Assembly: GCF_000150955.2 (NCBI RefSeq) | Contig: NC_011686.1 | Location: 558,001 to 622,000, forward strand | From: Phaeodactylum tricornutum CCAP 1055/1 | Taxonomy: Eukaryota > Bacillariophyta > Bacillariophyceae > Surirellales > Neidiaceae | Direction of reading: 5' to 3' | Length of the DNA stretch: 64,000 nt | Shown: piece after piece, positions 18,403 to 28,212 of the stretch | How the letters are laid out: each line of letters starts with the position of its first letter | Numbering within the stretch: the stretch's first letter is position 1 | Notes under the pieces: generated by a model | The model's input: the letters and a program-made list of their open reading frames with translations, nothing else | The model's database searches: none | What the model was told of the DNA's origin: nothing | Program-made: the position numbers and the translations under genes

Positions 18403-21400
18403 CTACACTTGGTCGGAAGCCGTCAACTTGGCAATCAAATCGGCCTTGTTTCCACTCAACGGTAGCCCTCGTTGTCGGAGTTCGTCCTTTAGTTCCGCCA
18501 GAGTCAGGCTGCCGTAGTCTGTGGCGGACGAAAGCAGCGGTTCCTTCTCAATCTCCAAGAGATCTTCGTCGCTCGGCTCTTCCACCGACTCGAATCGCTT
18601 CACCGCCTCGCGCGCAGCCCGCGCCACTGCGGCCATGTCCAAATCTCCCAGACCACCCACGCGGTCCTCGCGGTCCAGTTGCGCAATCTCCCGTTCCAAG
18701 TCACGATCCGAGGCCTGTAAGGACGCCACCAGATCCCCTTTTCTCCCCACCGTGGGTAATCCGCGGTTGTCCAACTCGATGCGCAGTTCTGTTGGACTCA
18801 GTCGCGACCAGTCGGTGCTGGGTTCCGGCAGAACGCCTTCGCGATCCACAGAGGCACGAGCCGCCGCCGCCAACGCCTCCCTATCAGCACCGTTCGCATG
18901 GAGCAAATCATTCAACAAATCGTCTTCGGAAAGCTCATCGTCGTAGTCATGGTTTACAGTAAACACGTGTTCGTTACTGGACAAGTTGTCCACGTCTTTC
19001 TCTTCCTCCGCGTTCCCATCTAGCTCACGGTCCGCTGATTCCAGTGCGACCACGAGATCCGCCTTCTTTCCAACCGTTGGTAGTCCTCTCTTGTCCAACT
19101 CAGTCCTCAGTTGGGCAACCGTCAATTTAGACCAATCCCGACCTAGAGACGTGACTGGCTTTTCCATTTCAAGCACAGCCTCGGCAGTGGCAGCCAGAGT
19201 CTCCAGATCCGACCCTCTGCCACCAAATAAACTATCCAAGTCTGCTTCCTTGTCGTCCGCCGCTCCAACCAACGTTGTTGCATCGTATTCGAACGAGCCG
19301 TATTCTTCCTCTTCTTCGTCATCGTCCATTACAGCGGCGGACTCTTGGTCAAGATCAGACTGGGCGAGTGCGGCAATCAAGTCGGTCTTCTTTCCAACCG
19401 TGGGCAAACCACGCATCGTAAGCTCGTTACGCAAATCGACCATTTTAAATTGAGACCAATCCGTGGTAGACCCATGAATAACATCTGTGTTGAACAGATC
19501 TTCCTGGTCTCGTACAGCGGCGCGGGCAGCAGCGGCCAAAGCAGCCAAGTCCTCCATGGGAGGCAGGATATCATCCAAGTTTTCGTCGTCGTCGTCATCC
19601 TCTTCGAACGTGAACGCTGTATCGTCTTCGAACTCCATTATGCCATACTCGTCTTCCACCTCGAGCAATTCCTTCTCTTCTGCCATGACTGGACCAGACC
19701 CTTCACTTTGGACACCCGCTGACGAAGAAATTTCGCCGTTCGACAAAGCCAAATCTGCCGCCTCCAAGGCGGCCACTAGTTCCATCTTTTTGCCAATAGC
19801 AGGCAATCCACGCGTGCTCAATTCGTTTCGTAGATCGGCAACTCTGTAACTGGCCCAGTCTCGCAAAGATGATTCCGACCAAGATTCTCTTTCCGTCTCG
19901 CCAGTAGATTCAGCGTCGTATCGTTCCACGGCCTGGCGTGCTGCCTGAGCCAACGCTTCCATATCGAAACCCTCGTTGTCGAAGAACATATCCAGGTTGT
20001 TTTCGTCGTCATCCTCAGCTCCTTCGTCCTCAACAACTTCCTGGGCCCACGTTTCGCGCTCGACGGCTTTCTCTTGGATCTTGGCATTCATGTTTAGTTC
20101 CATAGCTTCGACCGCTTCGCGCGCCGCTTTGCCCAGGTCCTCTCGTTCACTTGGACTAAGTTCTTCAGCCAATAGCTTGGCGGCCTCCCAACTCGCTTTC
20201 GATTCAGTCTCATCAGTGTCTTGCTCCTCATCGTCCGAGCCAACAATAGTACCATCGATGCTTTTCTGAGCGGCAAGAATTGAAGCTGCCCAATCTTCCT
20301 CGGAAAAACCAACTTCGTCAAAGACTGAAGAGGCTTCGGTTTCAAACACGGCTTCCGTCGGTGTTTCGGCCTCAGGTATCTCCAGCACTGTGGCTTGCTG
20401 TGCTTCGAGCGCGACCCGTTGAGCTTCGGCCGTTACCTGGGCTTCTCGGGCCAGTCGAGATTCTTCTTCCTGAGCAGCGACCCTGGCCTTGATTTTAGCG
20501 ACACGTGCTTCTTCTGCCAGTCGGGATTGTTCGGCTTCCTCCGCTAGACGAGCTTCTTCCGCGATACGTGCTTCTTCCGCAACTTTGGCTTCTGCCATTC
20601 GCCGGGTTTCTTCGGCGATGCGTGCTTCTTCCGCAAGCCGAGCTTCCTCCGCAAGTTTGACTTCTTCTGCGAGCCGAGCTTCTTCCGCCAACCGAGCTTC
20701 CTCCGCAAGACGTGCTTGCTCTACAATAATACGTTCCTTAAGGGCTGTCTCCAACGACAATCGCGCCGCTAGCAATCCCCGGGAAGCTTGTTCCTTTCGC
20801 TGCTTGAGTCGTTTTTGCGACGCGGTCTGTTCCAACTCGATACGGTACGATAGCAACGCGCGATTGACGCGGTCGTCCTTTGTCTTTGCGGGAGCAACCA
20901 CCGGTGTGTCCGCTTTCGGAACAATTTGGTCTTTCTCGGCAAAAGCAAATGTGGGCGAAGCCTCGTCACTCTCGGTTGAACCAGTATCGTTAGTAATCGT
21001 CACGTCGATCGCGTCCGCCTTGTCCCGTGCGATCGCGTTGTTGCTGGCACTGCTTCCGCTCTGGTAAGATTTTTGTTGCAGAAGAAATTGGGTTTGTTGC
21101 GCCGCCGCGGAAAGGCGGTGGAGCAATCCCACGGTGGTTTCCCCAATGTGTTCGGGGCCAATCTTTTTCACCACGTCGACAAAGACTTCGGTGGAAGACC
21201 AGGCCGAGGTACCAATGGCTCGGACGGCATCTCCGGCGCTGCCGGGTGAAATAGCGAGATAGGCGGCGCCGAGAGCCGCCGCCCCGGAAAGAACAATGCT
21301 GTTTCCGGCCAAATAGCTGAGTGTTGCGGCCGTTAACGCGGCGCCTTTGATAGCGTCGGCCGGTACACCCTTTTCTACTTCGGTAGTAGTGAAGGGATGG

Positions 21401-21933
21401 ACGAAGACTTCTTGAGCCAGCGTTTTGGCGGCCTTTTGGACTAGACGATCCGGTGTATTGTCGAGGTCGTCTAAGGCGAGGCGCTCCACAAGGGCGGCCT
21501 TTTTACCAGATACCTGTAGTTTACGAACGGAAAGCTCGGCTTTCAGTGCCTTGACGGTGCACTCTTGCCAATGGTCGTAGCGTGACTGTAAGAAACCTTG
21601 ACGGGGTGAAAGACGAGACTCCTCGTCCGTTTCTTCGTCCAAAAGCGCAGTCCCACCATTGCGTAGAAAGAAGGGCTCGTATTCTTCGTGCAGCGATCGG
21701 AGACGATCAATCGACGGTGCACGCTTCGGTGGGCGTGGTGTCTTGAGCGAAACGGAGGAAGGGAAATCCTGGCTATTTTCCGGAGCCATGCGCAGTGGGG
21801 AAGCAGTTGTCAGCAAGTTGATGCGGAATGAGGCGGGCCCTGCCAAGGCTTCAGTTTCGGACAGTAGCAGGAGGCTGCCAACGACGCCTACCAGCACACA
21901 TGTTGGTACGATAATCATGAACGATCTTCCCAT
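18403..21933 (-). CDS. Plastid array paralog 5: six SAP-like motifs, membrane module and coiled coil
   Basis: 1176 residues, single exon. Signal peptide MGRSFMIIVPTCVLVGVVGS followed by ALAGPASFRINLL, a clear ASAF site. A first SAP-like helix pair is at about 119-150 (TVKALKAELSVRKLQVSGKK). The paired hydrophobic module is at about 181-250 (VEKGVPADAIKGAALTAA, then LGAAYLAISPGSAG). A basic helix RALLSYRIELE...RGLLAARL matches the RNxRxLLxARL helices of paralog 4. An EEARLAEEARL coiled coil spans about 398-500. Five more SAP motifs lie at about 692, 824, 931, 1038 and 1138, each close to DWSxLTVAxLRxELxxRGLP, then GKKADLVxALxxxD, spaced by acidic linkers. SAP motifs usually bind DNA or RNA, so a membrane-linked plastid nucleic-acid tether is a reasonable inference. 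Confidence 0.85.
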   Translation of the reverse strand: MGRSFMIIVPTCVLVGVVGSLLLLSETEALAGPASFRINLLTTASPLRMAPENSQDFPSSVSLKTPRPPKRAPSIDRLRSLHEEYEPFFLRNGGTALLDEETDEESRLSPRQGFLQSRYDHWQECTVKALKAELSVRKLQVSGKKAALVERLALDDLDNTPDRLVQKAAKTLAQEVFVHPFTTTEVEKGVPADAIKGAALTAATLSYLAGNSIVLSGAAALGAAYLAISPGSAGDAVRAIGTSAWSSTEVFVDVVKKIGPEHIGETTVGLLHRLSAAAQQTQFLLQQKSYQSGSSASNNAIARDKADAIDVTITNDTGSTESDEASPTFAFAEKDQIVPKADTPVVAPAKTKDDRVNRALLSYRIELEQTASQKRLKQRKEQASRGLLAARLSLETALKERIIVEQARLAEEARLAEEARLAEEVKLAEEARLAEEARIAEETRRMAEAKVAEEARIAEEARLAEEAEQSRLAEEARVAKIKARVAAQEEESRLAREAQVTAEAQRVALEAQQATVLEIPEAETPTEAVFETEASSVFDEVGFSEEDWAASILAAQKSIDGTIVGSDDEEQDTDETESKASWEAAKLLAEELSPSEREDLGKAAREAVEAMELNMNAKIQEKAVERETWAQEVVEDEGAEDDDENNLDMFFDNEGFDMEALAQAARQAVERYDAESTGETERESWSESSLRDWASYRVADLRNELSTRGLPAIGKKMELVAALEAADLALSNGEISSSAGVQSEGSGPVMAEEKELLEVEDEYGIMEFEDDTAFTFEEDDDDDENLDDILPPMEDLAALAAAARAAVRDQEDLFNTDVIHGSTTDWSQFKMVDLRNELTMRGLPTVGKKTDLIAALAQSDLDQESAAVMDDDEEEEEYGSFEYDATTLVGAADDKEADLDSLFGGRGSDLETLAATAEAVLEMEKPVTSLGRDWSKLTVAQLRTELDKRGLPTVGKKADLVVALESADRELDGNAEEEKDVDNLSSNEHVFTVNHDYDDELSEDDLLNDLLHANGADREALAAAARASVDREGVLPEPSTDWSRLSPTELRIELDNRGLPTVGRKGDLVASLQASDRDLEREIAQLDREDRVGGLGDLDMAAVARAAREAVKRFESVEEPSDEDLLEIEKEPLLSSATDYGSLTLAELKDELRQRGLPLSGNKADLIAKLTASDQV

Positions 21934-22835
21934 TGTGTTTATGATGAAGGGCCACTCGGCTGGAATTTGTCACTAGTCCTTCCTCGTCAACGATACCTTT
22001 GTATCGGTGCTGTTTCCTTTATCCCTTTTTGTATATTCAATTTCTAACTATGCAACGAGGTGCTGCTCTGGGATACAAGAGACCGGAAGGATCTCCGTTT
22101 GTTGACAACCAGAAAAGGCTGATTCCGGCTGGTGGTGCTGATGCGGCTAGAGGCAATCCTTCGGTGAGACCCCCGGACAGGGTTTCCTCTCCCTGTGCTC
22201 GCTTTCTCGAAGTCTCGAGAAACCTTGAAGACAATCTTGTCCAGCTCTCTCTTCTCTACTAATTTGCTAGGCTACGTCGATTTGAATTTTTTTGATATTC
22301 AAAGCGTTTAGGAAAACGACAAAATTGAACTAGATACTTAATCGATTCAGTGACGGTTCAATAAGCCGTTGTACGCAACTTCGCCCCACTCGTGAGTGGA
22401 ATGGTTCACATTTACAATGATAGCGAACCAAAACTCTCCACGTCACGTCTCTGACTGAAGCTGAGATTTCACCGTCAACTTGACTAGCACGAAGTTCTAG
22501 GAACTAGGTCTCCGCTTGCTCCTCTCTGATGACACCGATTCCATTGCCACCATGACATGTCCTTGTTTACAGTCAGTATGAGCGACAAAAATTGGAAACC
22601 GCATTTCTAATGGTGGACTGCCTGTGCACATTTCTGTGTTTCCATTCATGGCAAAATCGACGTCGGCCCGTCTGGACTCTCTTGTCGGACGGTTGCTCGT
22701 TCTTGGTAAAGAGCCTTTGACAGGCAATGGGGTGCGGGATACCCAAGGAAACAATGCCCATTCTCACAGTCAGTAACCGTTACTTAAGAAAATCGCCATG
22801 CACGAGTCACGTGGTTGCCGAGGCGGCGTGGCGTT
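21934..22835. other. Intergenic upstream of the paralog array
   Basis: Promoter side of paralog 5 and 3' flank of the HNH gene. Minus-strand frames at 22497-22767 have no recognisable content. TGACG-type half sites are scattered. No RNA gene is recognised. Confidence 0.45.
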
Positions 22836-23651
22836 TTACCGCGCATATTTTCCAGCCCGCTGCTTGTTCGCCCACCGGCAATAATTGTAAATATTTTCAT
22901 CACGTAGGAGTGATTCTACTGTGCTGTATTCAGTAGCTAACGCGTAATTGTCGTGTGTCCGATGAATCATGGAGTGGCAGGGCCGGCAAATATTGCACGT
23001 CCAAGACTGGAAGGCATCCTTGACGGCGGCACTGCTATTCTCGTTTATTGCATCCAACATCTTTACAAGTAGCGGTCCCACCCACACAGCGGCTTTTTCC
23101 TCGTTACTATTCTCGTGCCATTCGACCCATGCGTTCCGGAACTTGGGTTCCAGTCTAGCCCACGTAGATTTTGGAATCAGATGGTGTTTGGTGAGCTTGA
23201 TTTCTCGTTCACAAAGCTCGCATTCTCCCTCTCCTATGACTGGCATCCCATCCTCGTCACCGCTAGAGATGCAAAACTGTTCCTCACCTTCGGACAAGCA
23301 CGAGCTGCTGATTGACTGCTCATTTTCGTTACTTTCTTCGGGCTTGGGATCGCCGCAAACCCTTCGACGAACCTTGGCCATAATTTCGGCGCTTTCCGTT
23401 TTGGAGAGACCAAGATAGTCGGAAAAGCCCTGACGGTGCGACTCTTTCAATGCAAAAAGACCTCCTTGATCGCAAGCGTCGTCATCAGGAGCCTCATGTT
23501 CGAACAAGAGTTCGGCAACGGCGACAGCCTCGTCGTGCGAGCTACAGTAGCTTTCGTCCTGCAACGCACGAGTCAAGCCCTCAACCCATTTCTTCACCGG
23601 CGGCGATACAAGTTTTTCCATGGTAGTGGCTTTGTCACCAGCGGGCGTCAT
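22836..23651 (-). CDS. HNH-type zinc/nuclease domain protein
   Basis: Start taken at the ATG at 23651 (MTPAGDKATTMEKL), giving about 271 residues; an in-frame ATG at 23750 would add 33 residues of no recognisable character. The N-terminal half is acidic and helical (DEAVAVAELLFEHEAPDDDA, then LGLSKTESAEIMAKVRRRV). The C-terminal half holds an HNH fold: CELCEREIKLTKHHLIPKS, later WTCNICRPCHSMIHRTHDN. Two CxxC pairs and the HH plus final N/H residues are present, so metal binding and possibly nuclease activity are retained. Similar single-HNH proteins occur in fungi and algae, mostly uncharacterised. No targeting signal is evident. It sits alone between two gene-poor stretches. Confidence 0.8.
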   Translation of the reverse strand: MTPAGDKATTMEKLVSPPVKKWVEGLTRALQDESYCSSHDEAVAVAELLFEHEAPDDDACDQGGLFALKESHRQGFSDYLGLSKTESAEIMAKVRRRVCGDPKPEESNENEQSISSSCLSEGEEQFCISSGDEDGMPVIGEGECELCEREIKLTKHHLIPKSTWARLEPKFRNAWVEWHENSNEEKAAVWVGPLLVKMLDAINENSSAAVKDAFQSWTCNICRPCHSMIHRTHDNYALATEYSTVESLLRDENIYNYCRWANKQRAGKYAR

Positions 23652-23814
23652 TCGTGGTGAACCATAAAGTCGATCGGGGCTTCGACTACCGATCGTTTTA
23701 TAAGTGCACCAGTCAGTACCCAGCTGGTTGGAGGATAAATTCGTTGGCATTCACGGCCAGTACCCGGATTTTCGGAGTTGGTCGAATAGAAGAAGACAGT
23801 CTAACCATCGAGGC

Positions 23815-23822
23815 TGACGTCA
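23815..23822. promoter_or_regulatory. Palindromic CRE-like site TGACGTCA
   Basis: A perfect 8-bp CRE palindrome about 165 bp upstream of the chosen HNH start. TGACGT and ACGTCA elements are reported to act in CO2/cAMP control of P. tricornutum promoters; a role here is inferred from sequence only. Confidence 0.35.
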
Positions 23823-25731
23823 AAACTACTTACAGTTTGGGGCTTTTTACAGCTAGTCACTAGCAACGCATCACCAGGCCTCCTTAAACTGCAAAAGCGG
23901 TGAACACCGCAAACACCGCAAACCGCAAATAGCTTATGTTTCCGGTATTCCTAGCCCTAGAGGATTTTACTAGGCAGCTATTTGTCATAGCGATATCGTA
24001 AAATAAAGGAAAGGGGATTTTTTTCATTGTATTGTCTTACTTTTTTTGTCTTGCTCTTTGACAAAAGTAGAGAGCACTTTCAAATCATTATTGTACTGTC
24101 TGCAATGTAAGATGCCTTAAAGGGAGAAGTATGTGAGCCCTTGTCGGCTTGTGCGTTTCTCCCAGTAAATCATTGAGAAATCTGACTTAACAGATACTGT
24201 GTTTGGAAAGACTGAAGCCAAGCCTAGGTAGAATTTTTGCAAGCGAAGAAACCGACCATTTGCTACTGCCCAGCTATCTCAGAAACCTTTCTTCTCATTG
24301 GAGGAGTGCATCAATGCCTCTTTGAATATGATAAATTATAGCCACACAATGCTTCAATTTGATACTACTTTGTAGATAGAATTGCTTAGTTTTAGCATTG
24401 TTTGTTGGAACATCTATCTAGGATTCACTAGTAGCTCTAGATCTTGGCCTCGTTGCCATTTCCTTTTTCCTGGCTCTGTCGTAGGACAGACGCAGTGGCC
24501 AGACGACTGCCTGTGGCATGCCGGAGGAAAATACGAAACGTCTCATAGGAAACCAAATATTTGCGTTATGCATCCAAATTATTGCAGCTTACACAACTCT
24601 GGTTTCCGTTGCATGACGCGTATAAGACGACTTGTCTTATCAAACCTGATATGCTAGGAACGAAATATTCCTGATTACCATACGGTTTCCCCAGATGAAA
24701 GTTGTCAACAGATACTAGTGACACCATCCGTACTCGATGGTTTGGCGATCACTTGGTGATCCAATCGTCTCGACAAAAACTATGTCAATGGTTCGACAGC
24801 CAGTACATTGGCTACAGGGTCCCTACGTTCGTACATTCTGTTTCCAACACAAAAGGTTTCATTTTGGAATCTATATTTTAGTCTCACAATCACAATCTAA
24901 AAACCTACCGATTGAAACAATCGAAGCCTCTACGAGGCTTTCCCCCAACTTCTACTCTTTCGTCGTATTCTACAAATACATTCGTAAGCAGGTAGAATTT
25001 TCTAATATAGTTTGGCGGAGGGGACTTGGTTTAACATGGTTAGAATACATCTGCCCGACTATTTTATTGAAATTGAAGCAATGGTTTTTCTTTGTAACCG
25101 TAATCGATGTTTTCAGGAATTGCCAACAATATACTCTAGACCACCTCCCATTGTCGTCTTTCCAAGTTCCGTGTAGTGTTGGAACAAACAAATTACTTTG
25201 TTCGATGGAGTTCTACCAGCTTTTAGGATGGGCACGTGGGTGGTCATGACCTGCTTCGGTTGTGAAAACTGTCTCTAGCTAGCAAGCGATCATTGCGTCA
25301 TATGATATTTGATTATGACGATCGCTTATGGTTTCGAAACCGCGTCAACGTAAAATGTCGTTGACAGTGAGTAATATAAAAAAAATTCAGTCATATGTCA
25401 GTTTTCAGCCTAAATTGGAAATCAAATGACTTTCACATCCGTACTGTTATAGACCAGGGATACGTAGCTTAGTTCCTATCGATGTAATATCGTAATGGAT
25501 ATGACGGCCAGTTTGCTTACGAAACTAATGGTAAAATATCTATGCAGCTATGCAAAGTTCAATATCAATCGTATTGCTGTTAAATAATTATGGCTTAAGG
25601 GTCATCTGTCGTCGCATACCGACCCTTGCTCGCAAAGTTTCTACCTGGGAGTGGGGTAAATTTTTAGACACTTTTTGCACTTCCAGCATTTGCAACACTG
25701 TTCATTTGACCCCTCGACAATTTGCGACAAC
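23823..25731. other. Gene-poor, AT-leaning intergenic stretch
   Basis: About 1.9 kb between the HNH gene and the cyclase. It contains short CCGCAAA repeats near 23900-23932 and a 170-codon plus-strand frame at 24737-25249 without domain or coding character. A strong imperfect hairpin lies at 25284-25327 (listed separately). Confidence 0.5.
25284..25327. promoter_or_regulatory. Inverted repeat with GCGTCA/TGACG motifs upstream of the cyclase
   Basis: aagcgatc-attg-cgtcata is followed after an 11-base loop by tatgacg-atcgctt. The arms pair over about 15 bases with one four-base bulge. The arms carry TGACGC-type and TGACG motifs, and another GCGTCAACGT lies near 25343. It is about 405 bp upstream of the cyclase ATG, and could be a dimeric bZIP site or simply a hairpin. 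Confidence 0.35.
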
Positions 25732-28152
25732 ATGCCGGTGTTGGAAACAGCAAATCATTGGGCCTCCCATCCTTCCGACTCGGAGAAGGATCCGAGCAAA
25801 CCAGAAGAGAAGATGAGAGCCGCCTGCGCCGAAGGAAACGGGATTGCTGAGAAGGAAACAAATGCGGTAAATGCCATTCGATTGGCTACATTTGCAGTCC
25901 TTGTGCTGGTTGCCCTCACAGTCTCTCTTTTGGTATACTTTCATACTAAAGATACTGAAGAAGGTGAATTTGCGGCTCAATTTATTTCGCATGGGGGGAA
26001 AGTCGTCGATTCATTCCGCGCGAATGCTGAGAGTCGGCTCGCTGCATTGAGTAGTTTTTCTGCGTCTGTCACGTCCTATGCGTTGCACTCGAACCAAAGC
26101 TTTCCATTCGTCACCCTACCAGATTTCGAGCGCAGAGCAGCCTTTACGTTGCAGCTGGCGCAGGTGCTTTCAATAGCCGTAAACGCAATTGTTAGCCAGG
26201 ACAATCGTGCCGAATGGGAAGCGTACTCAGTCCTAAACCAAGGATGGCTCGCTGAAGGTCTTTCACTCCAACAAGCGGTCGTGGACGAGGATGAAAACGA
26301 ATCAGTTCAGCAATTTCAAAATCAAACATCTTCGGGTGTTCTTGGCGAAGATGTTACAAGCAGCCTAGACATTGTCCCGTTCATTTTCAGCCTAGAAGAA
26401 GGCGGAACTACATCAGCGTACGAGACAGGTCCTGGTCCGTTCGTTCCAATTTGGCAGATAGCCCCAGCGATTCCTCTTCCGTCGCTTATCAATTTCAATG
26501 GGCTCACTCATCCAACTACACAAGCAGAGTTGCGCACGGTTCTTGCGACAGGACAGAGACTTGTCGGTCCTGCCGCAGACTATTCTGACGACTTGGACCC
26601 AAGCATAGCGGGAAGGAAAGCGCTACTCAATCTTTTCTTAAATCGCTGGAAGAGTGGGGGGAATGACTATGAGGAGGGACCGGTCAGCGAAATTTATGTT
26701 CCAATCCAGGATAGATTTGGCCCAAATAGCACGATGGCTGGTGTTTTCTCCTCAACCATATATTGGCAGGTCTACTTTACGGATATTTTACCAGAAACAG
26801 CGCAAGGTGTTATCTGTGTGCTGGAAAACACCTGCTCCCAGAGCTTCACTTACGTGATCAATGGAGCTCAAGCGAGTTACCTTGGTCAGGGCGATCTACA
26901 TGACCCGTCTTACGATGAATACATGATTGAAACCGGATTTGGCGCATTTATTGGACGCGACAACGTAGCAGCAAGTCGAGATGGAAATTGTTACTACAAT
27001 GTTCGTGCGTACCCATCGAAAGAAATGGAGGAATTATATATCACGAGGGAGCCTTTATACTTCACTCTTACTCTGGTTGCCGTTTTTGTGTTTACTTCTC
27101 TGGTATTTGTCGCGTACGATTGTCTGGTACAACGCCGTCACACTGTTGTCAACAAATCCGCTCTACAATCAAATGCGGTTGTCTCCTCTCTCTTTCCTGA
27201 AGAAGTTCGCAGCCGGTTACCCAGTCTGTACGCCTCGAAAACTGAACGGGACGCCGCAACCAAATCTATGCAGCATGAGAAGGATGATAACGATGACAGT
27301 TTTGACGACTACTACGACGATTCTCTTCCAATTGCTGATCTTTATCCGAACTGCACTGTGCTCTTTGCAGATATTGCAGGGTTTACTGCATGGAGCTCCA
27401 ACCGATCCCCGACCGAGGTGTTCAAGCTACTAGAGACAATGTACGGCCTTTTCGACAAGATTGCGCACAAGTATTCCGTCTTCAAGATCGAGACTATTGG
27501 AGACTGTTATGTTGCAGTGACGGGCCTTCCCAAGCCTCAAGAAATGCATGCAATCATCATGTGTCGTTTCGCCAACGCCTGTATCGTACGTATGAGCCAG
27601 ATGATGCACGTTTTAGTGGAAAAATTGGGCCCGGATACTGCAAATCTCTCTATGCGTGTTGGATTGCACAGTGGCCCAGTGACGGCTGGAGTGCTGCGCG
27701 GTGAAAAGGCCCGCTTTCAGCTTTTTGGGGACACCGTCAACACAGCAGCTCGTATGGAAAGTACGGGGCAAAAGGGACGAATCCACGTTTCCGAATCCAC
27801 AGCTACATTGCTGATCAACGCGGGGAAACAGGCGTGGATTAACGCACGCGACGAGCTTGTACAGGCCAAGGGGAAGGGTGAGATGCAAACGTACTGGGTC
27901 AAGCCTCCGGATGTTGGTACTAAATCTACCACAACCACTTCTTCGGGCCCCAGCGGCCGGGACCTGTCTCTCTCGCAGGCTCTGCTTGAGGCGCATAGTT
28001 TGAAGATGGACCAGAAGCTTTCCGAAAGCAAAGCGAGCGCGCAAAAGTACGAAGACTTACTTGATAGCTTTCGTGAGATTGAGGTGTCCGAAAAGAAGAA
28101 TGAGGTGGAGTCTTCTCCTGAGCCAAGAAAAAAAGAACACCGTTTCGTCTAA
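25732..28152 (+). CDS. Receptor-type class III adenylate/guanylate cyclase
   Basis: 806 residues from the ATG at 25732 (MPVLETANHW); an in-frame ATG at 25675 lies upstream. Topology: cytosolic N-terminus, TM1 (LATFAVLVLVALTVSLLVYF), an extracytoplasmic region of about 400 residues rich in aromatic and acidic residues, TM2 (FTLTLVAVFVFTSLVFVAY), a linker, then the catalytic domain. Catalytic residues are present: metal Asp in LFADIAGFTAWS, second Asp in KIETIGDCYVAV, Asn/Arg in FGDTVNTAARMES. The purine-selecting pair is Glu (KIE) and Gln (RFQLF); guanylate cyclases usually have Glu and Cys, adenylate cyclases Lys and Asp/Thr, so the product nucleotide is unsettled. The C-terminus is a charged helix. 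One catalytic domain implies homodimerisation. It probably sits in the plasma membrane and makes cAMP or cGMP in response to an outside signal. Confidence 0.92.
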   Translation: MPVLETANHWASHPSDSEKDPSKPEEKMRAACAEGNGIAEKETNAVNAIRLATFAVLVLVALTVSLLVYFHTKDTEEGEFAAQFISHGGKVVDSFRANAESRLAALSSFSASVTSYALHSNQSFPFVTLPDFERRAAFTLQLAQVLSIAVNAIVSQDNRAEWEAYSVLNQGWLAEGLSLQQAVVDEDENESVQQFQNQTSSGVLGEDVTSSLDIVPFIFSLEEGGTTSAYETGPGPFVPIWQIAPAIPLPSLINFNGLTHPTTQAELRTVLATGQRLVGPAADYSDDLDPSIAGRKALLNLFLNRWKSGGNDYEEGPVSEIYVPIQDRFGPNSTMAGVFSSTIYWQVYFTDILPETAQGVICVLENTCSQSFTYVINGAQASYLGQGDLHDPSYDEYMIETGFGAFIGRDNVAASRDGNCYYNVRAYPSKEMEELYITREPLYFTLTLVAVFVFTSLVFVAYDCLVQRRHTVVNKSALQSNAVVSSLFPEEVRSRLPSLYASKTERDAATKSMQHEKDDNDDSFDDYYDDSLPIADLYPNCTVLFADIAGFTAWSSNRSPTEVFKLLETMYGLFDKIAHKYSVFKIETIGDCYVAVTGLPKPQEMHAIIMCRFANACIVRMSQMMHVLVEKLGPDTANLSMRVGLHSGPVTAGVLRGEKARFQLFGDTVNTAARMESTGQKGRIHVSESTATLLINAGKQAWINARDELVQAKGKGEMQTYWVKPPDVGTKSTTTTSSGPSGRDLSLSQALLEAHSLKMDQKLSESKASAQKYEDLLDSFREIEVSEKKNEVESSPEPRKKEHRFV

Positions 28153-28212
28153 AAAGCTGGGTGCCTGATTTGATCCATGACAACATGGCCCTACCACAGG
28201 GTTTTTTACTCC

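Noticed and set aside
23895-23935. CCGCAAA short repeats as a regulatory array
   Set aside because: Only a few irregular copies; no more than local low complexity.
24737-25249. 170-codon plus-strand frame
   Set aside because: No domain, no targeting signal, and lies in AT-leaning intergenic DNA.
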